From Spirochaetales bacterium (GTDB lineage Bacteria; Spirochaetota; Spirochaetia; Sphaerochaetales; Sphaerochaetaceae), in NCBI GenBank assembly GCA_017632495.1, contig JAGBRG010000322.1, forward strand, positions 1 to 12,535: DNA of 12,535 nucleotides. Direction: 5' to 3'. Shown piece by piece: positions 1 to 7,022 of this stretch; the first letter of the stretch is position 1; every line of letters starts with the position of its first letter. The notes beneath the pieces were generated by a model. It was not told the DNA's origin and ran no database searches. It was given only the letters and a program-made list of their open reading frames with translations. The position numbers and the translations under genes were made by a program.

Positions 1-564
1 CATTGTGGCCTGGAGTCTGTGATGCAGTCCCGAAATCTCAGCTCTCATCTGAACACGGAGCTTAGCATCGAGGTTTGACAACGGCTCATCGAAAAGGAAG
101 ACTTTCGGCTTTCTGACGATGGCTCTTCCGACTGCGACACGCTGTCTCTGTCCACCGGACAGTGCCTTCGGCTTTCTGTCAAGCAGTTCCTCGATGTCGA
201 GGATCTTTGCTGCCTCACGAACACGGGCATCAATCTCTTCCTTCGGGAATTTGCGGATCTTAAGTCCGAATGCCATGTTATCATAGACGGTCATGTGCGG
301 GTACAGAGCATAGTTCTGGAAGACCATTGCAATGTCTCTGTCTTTCGGCGGGACGTCGTTGACGAGCTTTCCGTCGATGTAAAGTTCTCCACTGGAAATA
401 TCTTCCAGTCCGGCGACCATACGAAGGGTGGTTGACTTACCGCATCCTGAAGGACCGACAAGAACAACGAATTCCTTGTCAAGGATCTCAATGTTTACGT
501 CATTGACAGCCTTGACTCCACCATCGTAGACCTTGCAGATGTGTTTAAGTAGTACTTCTGCCAT
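1..564 (-). CDS. ABC transporter ATP-binding protein, MsmX/UgpC/MalK type (3' part off window)
   Basis: Cytoplasmic ATPase that powers a carbohydrate- or glycerol-phosphate-type ABC importer. The 188 visible codons start at ATG 564, preceded by a strong GGAGG Shine-Dalgarno, and the frame runs open to the left edge. Visible motifs, in order: Walker A GPSGCGKST (residues 37-45), Q-loop VFQNYALYPH (81-90), signature LSGGQRQR (135-142), Walker B VFLFDEP (155-161) and the D-loop SNLDAKLR (163-170). The Q-loop and D-loop wording is characteristic of the CUT1 sugar-importer ATPases, which normally carry a C-terminal regulatory OB-fold (MOI) domain; that part is missing here only because the window ends. 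No permease or binding-protein gene lies upstream, so it may be a stand-alone shared ATPase like MsmX. The family is certain; the substrate cannot be told. Confidence 0.95.
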   Translation of the reverse strand, partial: MAEVLLKHICKVYDGGVKAVNDVNIEILDKEFVVLVGPSGCGKSTTLRMVAGLEDISSGELYIDGKLVNDVPPKDRDIAMVFQNYALYPHMTVYDNMAFGLKIRKFPKEEIDARVREAAKILDIEELLDRKPKALSGGQRQRVAVGRAIVRKPKVFLFDEPLSNLDAKLRVQMRAEISGLHHRLQATM

Positions 565-597
565 TTAAACCTCCGAGGTTTTATCTTATTCCTTAGT

Positions 598-627
598 AGG
601 ATACAACGGTTTTGCCGAAACTGTCAA
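598..627 (-). promoter_or_regulatory. Candidate sigma70 promoter for the ABC ATPase gene
   Basis: Read leftward, a perfect -35 TTGACA (627 to 622) is followed after 18 bp by TATCCT (603 to 598, 4 of 6 matches to TATAAT). This places a start site about 30 bp before the ATG at 564. The -35 is convincing; the -10 is only fair. Confidence 0.5.
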
Positions 628-695
628 AGAAAAGAAAAAAGAAATTATTTTTTCTAAACTTATGGACCGAAAGTCTGTACCAATGTCAATTTTAC

Positions 696-724
696 TTGTA
701 AAATATAGCAAATCTGTCTATATT
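696..724 (+). promoter_or_regulatory. Candidate sigma70 promoter for the four-gene exported-protein operon
   Basis: TTGTAA (696-701) and TATATT (719-724, 5 of 6 matches) are separated by 17 bp in an AT-rich stretch. The predicted start near 731 coincides with the first base of a leader hairpin. It is divergent from the ABC-ATPase promoter about 70 bp away. Confidence 0.45.
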
Positions 725-730
725 ATACGC

Positions 731-760
731 GAAGCGACCGATTGCAAAACCTGTTGCTTC
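731..760 (+). other. Leader hairpin at the predicted 5' end of the exported-protein operon
   Basis: GAAGCGAC (731-738) pairs with GTTGCTTC (753-760) over 8 bp with one G-U pair and a 14-nt loop. There is no following U-tract, so it is not a terminator. If transcription starts near 731, the stem would form the very 5' end of the mRNA, where such stems often protect transcripts. It could also be chance. Confidence 0.3.
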
Positions 761-787
761 AGGAAGGGTTTGGAGTAAACAGAAGAA

Positions 788-1357
788 ATGAGGCGAAATC
801 TGCTGATTACCATATGCATTCTCATCATGTCCTCAGTGTGTCTTTTTGCTGAATCTTCTTTGGGCTCTATCCGTTTTGACTACAACATCTACAAAAAATC
901 AGTCGGTACAGTCTCAAGCGTGTATTTCGTAGATGCAAACGGAGACAGAAGCACCCAGATTCCCATAGACATAACCAAACCAAATACGGAGCCGCAAATC
1001 TATTTTGTTCAGGAAAACAATCTCAGATCCACCGATACTACCAGAAGGGTCAAGTTGCTATTTTCTCGCTTTACCCCGTCTGATGGAAAGAACGCAGGAT
1101 TCAAAGGGAACTACACAGTTTACTTGTGGAGATTAACTGATCCTACCGACCGTACTTCCAAAATAAAAACACCAAGAGACAAAGATAAAAACGTAACTAG
1201 CGATAATGCCCCTATAGATTGGGGTCTTGATAGCGCAAACAGCCAAAACGGAGAACCGGTTGCGTTCTATTATGCACTTTCGTTTGCATTCCAGACTGAT
1301 ACTTATTTACCCGGAGAATACTCTGCAATCATAACAGTGGAGCTGCAAGGAAACTGA
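788..1357 (+). CDS. Exported protein of unknown function, gene 1 of a four-gene operon
   Basis: 189 residues, family not recognised. The N-terminus is a clear Sec signal peptide (MRR, then a hydrophobic core) with likely cleavage after A21 (CLFA|ESS). The Cys residues in the core are poorly placed for a lipobox, so a soluble periplasmic or surface protein is more likely than a lipoprotein. The mature part has no Cys and alternates short hydrophobic strands with polar loops, suggesting a beta-sandwich. It ends in GEYSAIITVELQGN (176-189), a strand shared in style with the next three proteins. An in-frame TAA at 776-778 excludes a longer start. The Shine-Dalgarno is weak or distant (GGAG at 772-775). 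It is the promoter-proximal gene and is followed after 1 bp by gene 2. The function is unknown; a structural or surface-layer role is inference. Confidence 0.8.
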   Translation: MRRNLLITICILIMSSVCLFAESSLGSIRFDYNIYKKSVGTVSSVYFVDANGDRSTQIPIDITKPNTEPQIYFVQENNLRSTDTTRRVKLLFSRFTPSDGKNAGFKGNYTVYLWRLTDPTDRTSKIKTPRDKDKNVTSDNAPIDWGLDSANSQNGEPVAFYYALSFAFQTDTYLPGEYSAIITVELQGN

Positions 1358-1358
1358 G

Positions 1359-2162
1359 ATGAAAAAGTTTTTAGTTGTTTTAACATTGATAGTCTTCTCT
1401 TGCATGTTCTGCTTTGCAGAGGAAGGAACTCAGGACACGACATCATTCAATGTCACTGCAACTAAGTCCGGGTCTCTTTCTTCGGATTATGCTCTGGTTG
1501 TCACCGCCTCTGTCCCGGAGGCATTTGTTCAGGAAGGACAATCCGTGATAGGTGAGGTCGGAAGTGTAGAGTCCTTTGATATTACACAGACGTTTGTAGA
1601 AAAGGTAAAGGCGAATTTCAGTGATTCAACCACTATAAACAGCGCTCTTACACTTAATGTCAGTACCAATTCAAAGAAGCCTGTTCTTGTTGATGTGTGG
1701 TTCTCCGCATTCAGAGACACCACAAGATATAAGGAAGGCGAAAGTCAACAGCTGGAATTCGACGGTATAGCCGAGTCGTTTTTAAAGGTCAGATGGACAG
1801 CTAAGTCCTCAGACCCCTCATATACTTCGGCCATTTTTAATGGTACCGAATATAAGTACAGGCTTAACCTAACAGCCAACAACACAGCGCTGGGGAGTAA
1901 AACTTACTCCACCACAGCCACAAATGCTGCTGGACAGACGATGAATCTGGTATTTACTCCGGTTGAAAAGAATGGAAACATCCCGGAAATTGAAGCACCG
2001 ACACTTCCTGGATTTGATCCTTCGCCTTCTGAAGGGCCTCTCGTTCTTATAAGCAGGACAGTTAATTTTGATATGGCATTGGACAGTGCAAATAATTTTA
2101 ATTTGATTCCAGCAAACACAAATTACACATGTACGGTAAGAATAACCGTAAAGGGAGACTGA
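1359..2162 (+). CDS. Exported protein of unknown function, gene 2 of a four-gene operon
   Basis: 267 residues, family not recognised. The signal peptide is MKKFLVVL... with likely cleavage after A20 (CFA|EEG). Cys15 preceded by V-F-S superficially resembles a lipobox, but Phe at -2 and the later FA|E site favour signal peptidase I. The mature protein is rich in Thr, Ser, Asn and beta-strand patterns, with a Pro-rich stretch at about 207-227 that may be a linker or a long loop. The last strand is NTNYTCTVRITVKGD (253-267). VSTNSKKPVLVDVWF (101-115) resembles the 'TN..K' strand of genes 3 and 4. Its ATG lies 1 bp after the gene 1 stop, with AAGGA just upstream, so translation is probably coupled. 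No catalytic motif is visible. Confidence 0.8.
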   Translation: MKKFLVVLTLIVFSCMFCFAEEGTQDTTSFNVTATKSGSLSSDYALVVTASVPEAFVQEGQSVIGEVGSVESFDITQTFVEKVKANFSDSTTINSALTLNVSTNSKKPVLVDVWFSAFRDTTRYKEGESQQLEFDGIAESFLKVRWTAKSSDPSYTSAIFNGTEYKYRLNLTANNTALGSKTYSTTATNAAGQTMNLVFTPVEKNGNIPEIEAPTLPGFDPSPSEGPLVLISRTVNFDMALDSANNFNLIPANTNYTCTVRITVKGD

Positions 2163-2163
2163 C

Positions 2164-2781
2164 ATGAGAAAACTTATGTGTATCCTTATAATGGTTTTCA
2201 TTTCTCTTGCCGTATGGGCTGTCGATGAGACTCCGAGACTGAACGTTTCAGCAACTACCGCCTTGGATATAAGTACCTTCATGGGTGATGTTGCCAACGT
2301 CTCCATCGTCCCCGAAGGAATGCCGTTCGATGTCATGGGCTCGGATGTCTGGTGGAAGACGGGAAACATCGATGACTATGTAGGAAGAAAAATCGCCACC
2401 TGGTCACTGAGAACAAACACAGTTAATAAGCGTCTTTCCATTACAGCTCATCCGTTGACTTTGGATGGTTCGAACGGAAGCGAAAGTATTAACTACCGAC
2501 TGACTTTCGGAGTTTACTACTACGATCAAACTGAAGAGAAATATGTTGAAAGAAAGATTCACGTCTACAGCAATGATATCGCATCTCCGATGGTGACTAA
2601 TCTTGATCATCTTGATTTGAATAATCTGCCGACTATGGCATCATCAAGCCAGCCCGTCAGAATCCTTCTGGTCAGTGACAAAGACGGAGAGATCACACCA
2701 TACACTAATGCTGATCGAATCGGCTGGAGCTCCGGAAATTACTCTGCCAATGTTGAAATTGCCATTACGGGGGGAGTATGA
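2164..2781 (+). CDS. Exported protein of unknown function, gene 3 of a four-gene operon
   Basis: 205 residues, family not recognised. The signal peptide ends near A19 (AVWA|VDE). The mature part starts with a strand RLNVSATTALDI similar in character to the start of mature gene 2. A WW pair is found at 63-64. The segment WSLRTNTVNKRLSI (80-93) resembles EWKTNNKPNETRKIRMF in gene 4. The C-terminal strand is GNYSANVEIAITGGV (191-205). There are no Cys residues in the mature protein. It follows gene 2 after 1 bp with GGGAG (2153-2157) as Shine-Dalgarno, and its stop overlaps the gene 4 start as ATGA. It probably shares fold and location with the other three; the role is unknown. Confidence 0.8.
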   Translation: MRKLMCILIMVFISLAVWAVDETPRLNVSATTALDISTFMGDVANVSIVPEGMPFDVMGSDVWWKTGNIDDYVGRKIATWSLRTNTVNKRLSITAHPLTLDGSNGSESINYRLTFGVYYYDQTEEKYVERKIHVYSNDIASPMVTNLDHLDLNNLPTMASSSQPVRILLVSDKDGEITPYTNADRIGWSSGNYSANVEIAITGGV

Positions 2782-4154
2782 AAAAAGCTTTAATACTGAT
2801 ATTGACACTGCTACTTCTCTCTTCTCTCGTTCTCTTTGCAGCAGATCCTGCTCCTTATAATCTTACATCTTATATAAGACTGTATGATCCAAGCTTCAGC
2901 GTCGATCTTGCCTCAAACAAGTTCCTTTCACATCTGGAGGGTTCGACCTATTCTTCGCAAGATGCAACAGGCAAAAGAAAGACCGGTCTGTATTACCAGA
3001 GTCAGGAGCTTGGTGTCGTGGGTTTATCAGATACCAACAAGTATGATACAGAGCTGGGTGATATAGTTTTTACCATCACTCCTGACAACGATTGGTTCTA
3101 CAAACTTGCAGGAAGTGACTACAGAAGACCCTTTGGAATTGATGTCTTTGCAAGAGGAAGAAAGGGTAATGCCGATGTTGACCTGGGAAGCCTCAGGCTC
3201 GGTTATCAGGCAGATGTTTTTTACGAGGCGAATTCGGCCCCATCTATCGTAATCAGTGCTGATAAAGTACGTAATTACAGTAGCATCTGGTGGGACTTTG
3301 TTCTTGTAATGGACCCGGAAGTCGATACTGTAGATGACAGCACAAGATTCAGAGAAAATGATTATTTCATAACTGCATCAGACAGAAGCTACACCACAGA
3401 TGTCACTATATCGATAAGAACCGTCAATGGAGAGAATGAAACAAAGAGTATAAGCTTTCCTATTCACTTCGAAGGTTATTACAAAGCGTCTGAGGTTGAA
3501 AAGACAACCATCACTGCTTCCTTTGCAATCACAAGAGCTGAAGAGATACTCCAACTTGATGGTGCAGGCCAACTTCTTTCCAGAATTAAGGCAAATCCGT
3601 CAGTTAGCGCAGACTTCACTACAGTTGCAAGCTACGCTCTGAGCACCTCAGCAGTGGAGTGGAAAACAAATAATAAGCCGAATGAAACCAGAAAAATCAG
3701 AATGTTCCTTTCCAGTTCCAATGATGCAAAGGTCTCGGCCGGCCCATTTATCCTGAAGCATGAGAAAGATGCAAATGCCCCTGTTTTGCTCTTTAAGGCT
3801 GCAATGACATCCGATACCAACGGACATGCCCCGGAATCGGATAATAAGACTGTGGTCTTTGACGGCACCGATACATTTACTCCAAAGACACAAAATGCAG
3901 ACTATACTTTGCCTGCCAATTATCTGGAAATCGATGCCACGACAACCAAGCAGAAGACAGGCGTATGGTATGCAAGCTGGGTTGATACAGGAACCATAGG
4001 AATTGCACTTACAGGTCAGATTCTTCAGAACGGCATCCCCGTTACTGCCACAGGATGGACGAACCAGGGTGTCTACACACTCGGCGGAAACACCCAGGCT
4101 CTGACAAAGGGTGAGTATAAGTCAACAATCTACATCCACGTTGTGACTTTCTGA
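2778..4154 (+). CDS. Large exported protein of unknown function, gene 4 of a four-gene operon
   Basis: 458 residues, about twice the size of its neighbours; family not recognised. The signal peptide MKKALILIL... is cleaved probably after A21 or A22 (LFA|ADPAP). The mature part looks like two beta-rich units: about 22-237, whose last strands include YTTDVTISIRTV (205-216), and about 238-458. The second carries the EWKTN...RKIRMF segment (294-310) also seen in gene 3, and ends in GEYKSTIYIHVVTF (445-458). A terminal Phe after alternating hydrophobics recalls outer-membrane insertion signals, but no barrel is evident. A WW pair occurs at 171-172, as in gene 3. The start ATG overlaps the gene 3 stop by 4 bp and has a G-rich Shine-Dalgarno (2769-2776). 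The stop lies 4 bp from the convergent regulator gene, and I see no clear terminator between them. Confidence 0.8.
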   Translation: MKKALILILTLLLLSSLVLFAADPAPYNLTSYIRLYDPSFSVDLASNKFLSHLEGSTYSSQDATGKRKTGLYYQSQELGVVGLSDTNKYDTELGDIVFTITPDNDWFYKLAGSDYRRPFGIDVFARGRKGNADVDLGSLRLGYQADVFYEANSAPSIVISADKVRNYSSIWWDFVLVMDPEVDTVDDSTRFRENDYFITASDRSYTTDVTISIRTVNGENETKSISFPIHFEGYYKASEVEKTTITASFAITRAEEILQLDGAGQLLSRIKANPSVSADFTTVASYALSTSAVEWKTNNKPNETRKIRMFLSSSNDAKVSAGPFILKHEKDANAPVLLFKAAMTSDTNGHAPESDNKTVVFDGTDTFTPKTQNADYTLPANYLEIDATTTKQKTGVWYASWVDTGTIGIALTGQILQNGIPVTATGWTNQGVYTLGGNTQALTKGEYKSTIYIHVVTF

Positions 4155-4158
4155 TAAT

Positions 4159-4770
4159 TCAGACTGATTTCTTTTTTCTCAATGACTTAAAATCAATAGA
4201 GAACAGGCCGTGTCTGTTGCAGTATGCATAGATACGCTCCACTCTGCTCATCTTAAATCTGGTCGCAGCATCCTGTTCGGGATAGAGCTTTGCAAACTGG
4301 ACACCGTAATCTGAGACGGCACACAGAAACGAGATGTAGTGGGTCTTTTCCATAGGATGGTCCACAGTGACGTAATACTCATCCTCGACAATTTCAAAGT
4401 TGATTCTGTGCTCATCATCCGGCAGCTCTGCTTCCTGAGGCGGCAGTGTTATGCCGCAGCAGCTGATCACAGCCTCCCCTGTTGTCTGAATGACATTGCC
4501 GCAGATGGGACAGACGTAGAACATACACTTGTTCATATCAAAAGATCTGTTTCTGTTTTTGACATCAACTCCAGCCAGAAGTTCTATGACCGAAATTCCA
4601 AGGGCTTTTGCCAAAGGCTCAATCAGGCCCATGTCAGGAAAACCTCTTCCTGTTTCCCATTTACTTATGGCCTTATCGCTTACACAGACTTTGTCTGCAA
4701 GCTCCTGCTGAGTCATCTTCTTGCTTTCACGGAGCTTTTTTATAAGAGCTCCTGTAATGTAATTATCCAT
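4159..4770 (-). CDS. XRE helix-turn-helix regulator fused to a desulfoferrodoxin (superoxide reductase)-like domain
   Basis: 203 residues from ATG 4770, chosen over the TTG at 4791 because TGAGGTG sits 4-5 bp before the ATG. Residues 5-65 are an XRE HTH (KKMTQQELADKVCVSDKAISKWE). A desulforedoxin-like knuckle follows: CPIC (C87, C90) and CC (C104, C105). Next comes a neelaredoxin-like domain with H121 (DDEH), H138 and H144 (HPMEKTH), and C184/H187 (YCNRHG). These match the four His and one Cys that bind the catalytic iron of superoxide reductases; the usual Lys before the first His is Glu120 here. Similar HTH-desulfoferrodoxin fusions occur in clostridia, to my knowledge. A role as an iron- or redox-sensing regulator is inferred; targets are unknown. 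It could instead retain reductase activity. Confidence 0.88.
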   Translation of the reverse strand: MDNYITGALIKKLRESKKMTQQELADKVCVSDKAISKWETGRGFPDMGLIEPLAKALGISVIELLAGVDVKNRNRSFDMNKCMFYVCPICGNVIQTTGEAVISCCGITLPPQEAELPDDEHRINFEIVEDEYYVTVDHPMEKTHYISFLCAVSDYGVQFAKLYPEQDAATRFKMSRVERIYAYCNRHGLFSIDFKSLRKKKSV

Positions 4771-4776
4771 AATGCA

Positions 4777-4820
4777 CCTCACTGAGGCCAAAGACTATCA
4801 GACACACAAAGCTCAGACAA
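4777..4820 (-). promoter_or_regulatory. Upstream region of the HTH-desulfoferrodoxin gene: weak promoter and palindrome over the Shine-Dalgarno
   Basis: Read leftward, TTGTCT (4820 to 4815) and TAGTCT (4797 to 4792) are 17 bp apart, a weak sigma70 match. The perfect palindrome CCTCA-G-TGAGG (4787 to 4777) covers the Shine-Dalgarno and could be an autoregulatory operator. Both are pattern-level suggestions. Confidence 0.25.
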
Positions 4821-4839
4821 CCTACGTATCGTGGAGTAT

Positions 4840-4866
4840 AAAAAACCCGGCGGGGAAACCGCCGGG
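4840..4866 (-). terminator. Rho-independent terminator of the tct operon
   Basis: A perfect 8-bp GC-only stem, CCCGGCGG (4846-4853) with CCGCCGGG (4859-4866) and a 5-nt loop, is followed on the minus strand by six U residues (4845 to 4840). It lies 15 bp after the tctA stop codon and separates tctA from the HTH-desulfoferrodoxin gene. Confidence 0.95.
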
Positions 4867-4881
4867 TCACAAGCTTATTTA

Positions 4882-6405
4882 TCAGTCCTCGTCGTCTGTC
4901 GGAGGTTCTGCCTTTTTGGCATCCTTCTTCGCATGGACCTTGGCAATGATAATCGGATATGCCAAAGCTGCGATTGAAATCACAAACAGAATAACTGTCA
5001 GAGGTCTCTGGATGAATCCGACAGGACCTGTGACCATCAGAGTCTGCACATAGTTTGTCTCGATGAGCTTTCCGAGAACAAGACCAAGTACAAGCGGTGA
5101 TGACGGATAGTCGAACTTCTTGAACATCCATCCGATAAGGCCAAAGACAAGACATGTTCCTACGTCGAACATCGACTTCTTGATGGCATAGCTTCCCAGA
5201 ATGGCAAAGGCGAAAATCAGAGGATAGAGGATGGTCTTCTTGATATAACCTACTCTTACCCAGAGCTTTGCGCCGAAGGTACCGACTAAGAGCATGAAAA
5301 CGTTGGCGATGAACATTGATGCAAACAGTCCATAGACCAGAGCCGGCTGCTCGGTAAAGAGCTTCGGGCCAGGGTTCAGGTTGTGGATCATCAGAGCTGA
5401 AAGAAGAACAGCTGCTGTTGAAGATCCCGGAATACCCAGTGTGAGAAGAGGAACCATTGCTCCGCCGACTGAACCTGAGTTGGATGCCTCGGCTGCAGCA
5501 ACTCCTGCAGGAGCTCCGTGTCCGAACTCTGCCGGGTTCTTGCTGACACGCTTTTCAACGTCATATGCAAGGAATGAAGCGATTGTTCCGCCTGCTCCCG
5601 GGAAGATACCGATAAGACATCCGACAAGACCCGCTCTTGCGATAGGTCCTTTGAGCTTCCAGTAGTAGCTTGGCTTCGGAAGCTTGTAGTCAATCTTCTC
5701 GCGCTCGATCTTCTTCTTTGCATCGAAGTGCTCGAGGTTATTCAGAACCTCACCAAGAGCAAAGAGTCCGATGAGAACAGGAACCATCTCAAAGCCGTCG
5801 AACAGCTTTGTGACGCCGAATGTGAAGCGCTTGATTCCGAAGGTCGGATCCAGACCCATTGTGTTGAGAAGAAGTCCGAACAGACATGTCACCAGAGCCT
5901 TCTGCCAGTGCTTTCCTCCGAGAGTTGCGACAGTGGTAAGTCCCATGATACACAGAGCAAAGTACTCTGACGGCCAGAACTTAAGAGCTGCCTTTGAAAG
6001 AGGAACAGAGAAGAAGATGAGGATGATAGCTCCGATGAGGCCTCCGAAAACGGATGCCCAAAGGGAGATTCCCATAGCTTCTCCGGCTCTGCCCTTCTTA
6101 AGAAGAGGATATCCGTCAAAGGCTGTGACCGTAGCTGACGGAGTTCCCGGAGTGTTGATAGCAACTGCGGTGATTGATCCTCCGTAGTTGGCTCCGATAT
6201 AGATTCCCATCAGCATGACCATGGCCACGACCGGGGAAAGTGAATAGGTTATCGGAAGAAGAAGTGCAACAGCCATTGAAGGAGAAATACCTGGGATTGC
6301 TCCTCCGAGGATTCCGACTATCATTCCGATAAAGATGAAGATTATTGACTGGACATTGGCGATGGTACCGAAGCCGAGTCCAAGGTTTCTGAAAATCTCT
6401 GACAT
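4882..6405 (-). CDS. tctA: Tripartite tricarboxylate transporter, large membrane subunit TctA
   Basis: 507 residues, full family length. This is the large inner-membrane permease of a TTT (Tct) system, which imports carboxylates delivered by the periplasmic TctC protein, using the ion gradient. About a dozen hydrophobic segments are visible. The TctA hallmarks are GGAIPGISPSMAVALLLP (34-51), then YGGSITAVAINTPGTPS (74-90) with AFDGYPL and KGRAGEA just after. The second half repeats this theme (GGAMVPLLTLGIPGSST), in line with the internal duplication of the family. The C-terminus is a charged cytoplasmic tail rich in Lys, Asp and Glu. ATG 6405 has AAGGAGG upstream, which overlaps the tctB stop codon; the gap to tctB is 11 bp, so the two are probably translationally coupled. 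The substrate cannot be read from sequence. Confidence 0.97.
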   Translation of the reverse strand: MSEIFRNLGLGFGTIANVQSIIFIFIGMIVGILGGAIPGISPSMAVALLLPITYSLSPVVAMVMLMGIYIGANYGGSITAVAINTPGTPSATVTAFDGYPLLKKGRAGEAMGISLWASVFGGLIGAIILIFFSVPLSKAALKFWPSEYFALCIMGLTTVATLGGKHWQKALVTCLFGLLLNTMGLDPTFGIKRFTFGVTKLFDGFEMVPVLIGLFALGEVLNNLEHFDAKKKIEREKIDYKLPKPSYYWKLKGPIARAGLVGCLIGIFPGAGGTIASFLAYDVEKRVSKNPAEFGHGAPAGVAAAEASNSGSVGGAMVPLLTLGIPGSSTAAVLLSALMIHNLNPGPKLFTEQPALVYGLFASMFIANVFMLLVGTFGAKLWVRVGYIKKTILYPLIFAFAILGSYAIKKSMFDVGTCLVFGLIGWMFKKFDYPSSPLVLGLVLGKLIETNYVQTLMVTGPVGFIQRPLTVILFVISIAALAYPIIIAKVHAKKDAKKAEPPTDDED

Positions 6406-6416
6406 ATACGGCCTCC

Positions 6417-6995
6417 TTACCTAATCAGCCAGCTGAACAGCGAGCCGAACGGCAGCTTGATGAACAGCATCTTGTAGAATACGAAATATGTGAAAAGACA
6501 CCAGATGATCGGAACAAGGATCAGCTGGAGTTTATTTCTTTCTCCCATGGCGATCATCACAACAAGGATGAAGATAGCGCTGGAAAGATAATATCCGATG
6601 TACTGGAACAGTATTACGCTGAAGATGGAGCCTACTCCGACCAGAAGGGCAAATACCCATCTGTTGAACTTCTCATCGGGTTTGTTTTCCTGATTGATGA
6701 TTGCGAAAAAAGCACCGATAGAAGCCAAAGCCATCAGAAGAGCCCAAAGCCTTGGCATTGTTCTGGGAGTTGCACCTGCTTCGGCAGCAAGCTTACTGAC
6801 TCTGAGATTGAAAGTCAGAAGATAGAACAGAAGGGTCACAAAATCCATGCCGCAGAGACACAGAAGCTGAACACGTACCCTTTTGGTTCTCGGCCAGATT
6901 CCGAAGAGGAAGTAAAGACCGATCATAACGGCCAGAAACCCCGCCAGAATCCACCAGTAGCTGAGACCGGTCAGCCATTTGGAAAAATTAGCCAT
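6417..6995 (-). CDS. tctB: Tripartite tricarboxylate transporter, small membrane subunit TctB
   Basis: 192 residues, in the upper part of the usual TctB range. It is the poorly conserved small membrane subunit that partners TctA. Hydrophobic segments are seen at the N-terminus (WWILAGFLAVMIGLYFLFGIW), around the VQLLCLCGMDFVTLLFYLL stretch, in LWALLMALASIGAFFAI and in two or three more towards the C-terminus. Identification rests as much on its place directly between tctC and tctA as on its sequence. ATG 6995 has only a weak Shine-Dalgarno (AAGAGA) and lies 80 bp after tctC, beyond a hairpin terminator, so its expression depends on read-through or on a promoter I do not see. Confidence 0.9.
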   Translation of the reverse strand: MANFSKWLTGLSYWWILAGFLAVMIGLYFLFGIWPRTKRVRVQLLCLCGMDFVTLLFYLLTFNLRVSKLAAEAGATPRTMPRLWALLMALASIGAFFAIINQENKPDEKFNRWVFALLVGVGSIFSVILFQYIGYYLSSAIFILVVMIAMGERNKLQLILVPIIWCLFTYFVFYKMLFIKLPFGSLFSWLIR

Positions 6996-7022
6996 AGTTT
7001 TATTCTCTTAAAAAGTCATTTC

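Noticed and set aside
1401..1418. Lipobox in exported protein 2 (V-F-S-C15)
   Set aside because: Phe at -2 is unusual, the hydrophobic core would be short, and a standard FA|E signal peptidase I site follows at residue 20.
1869..2369. 166-codon leftward open frame across exported genes 2 and 3
   Set aside because: It spans the junction of two convincing signal-peptide genes and shows no domain or good start.
788..4154. Calling the exported operon a chaperone-usher pilus
   Set aside because: The last-strand pattern is suggestive, but no usher, no chaperone and no conserved Cys pair is visible, so the name would go beyond the evidence.
4771..4791. Longer start (TTG 4791) for the HTH-desulfoferrodoxin protein
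   Set aside because: ATG 4770 has a well-placed TGAGGTG and begins the HTH at the usual distance; the extra seven codons include the Shine-Dalgarno itself.
5381..6187. Several rightward open frames inside tctA
   Set aside because: They are antisense shadows of a long, clearly conserved membrane protein and have no motif or ribosome-binding site.
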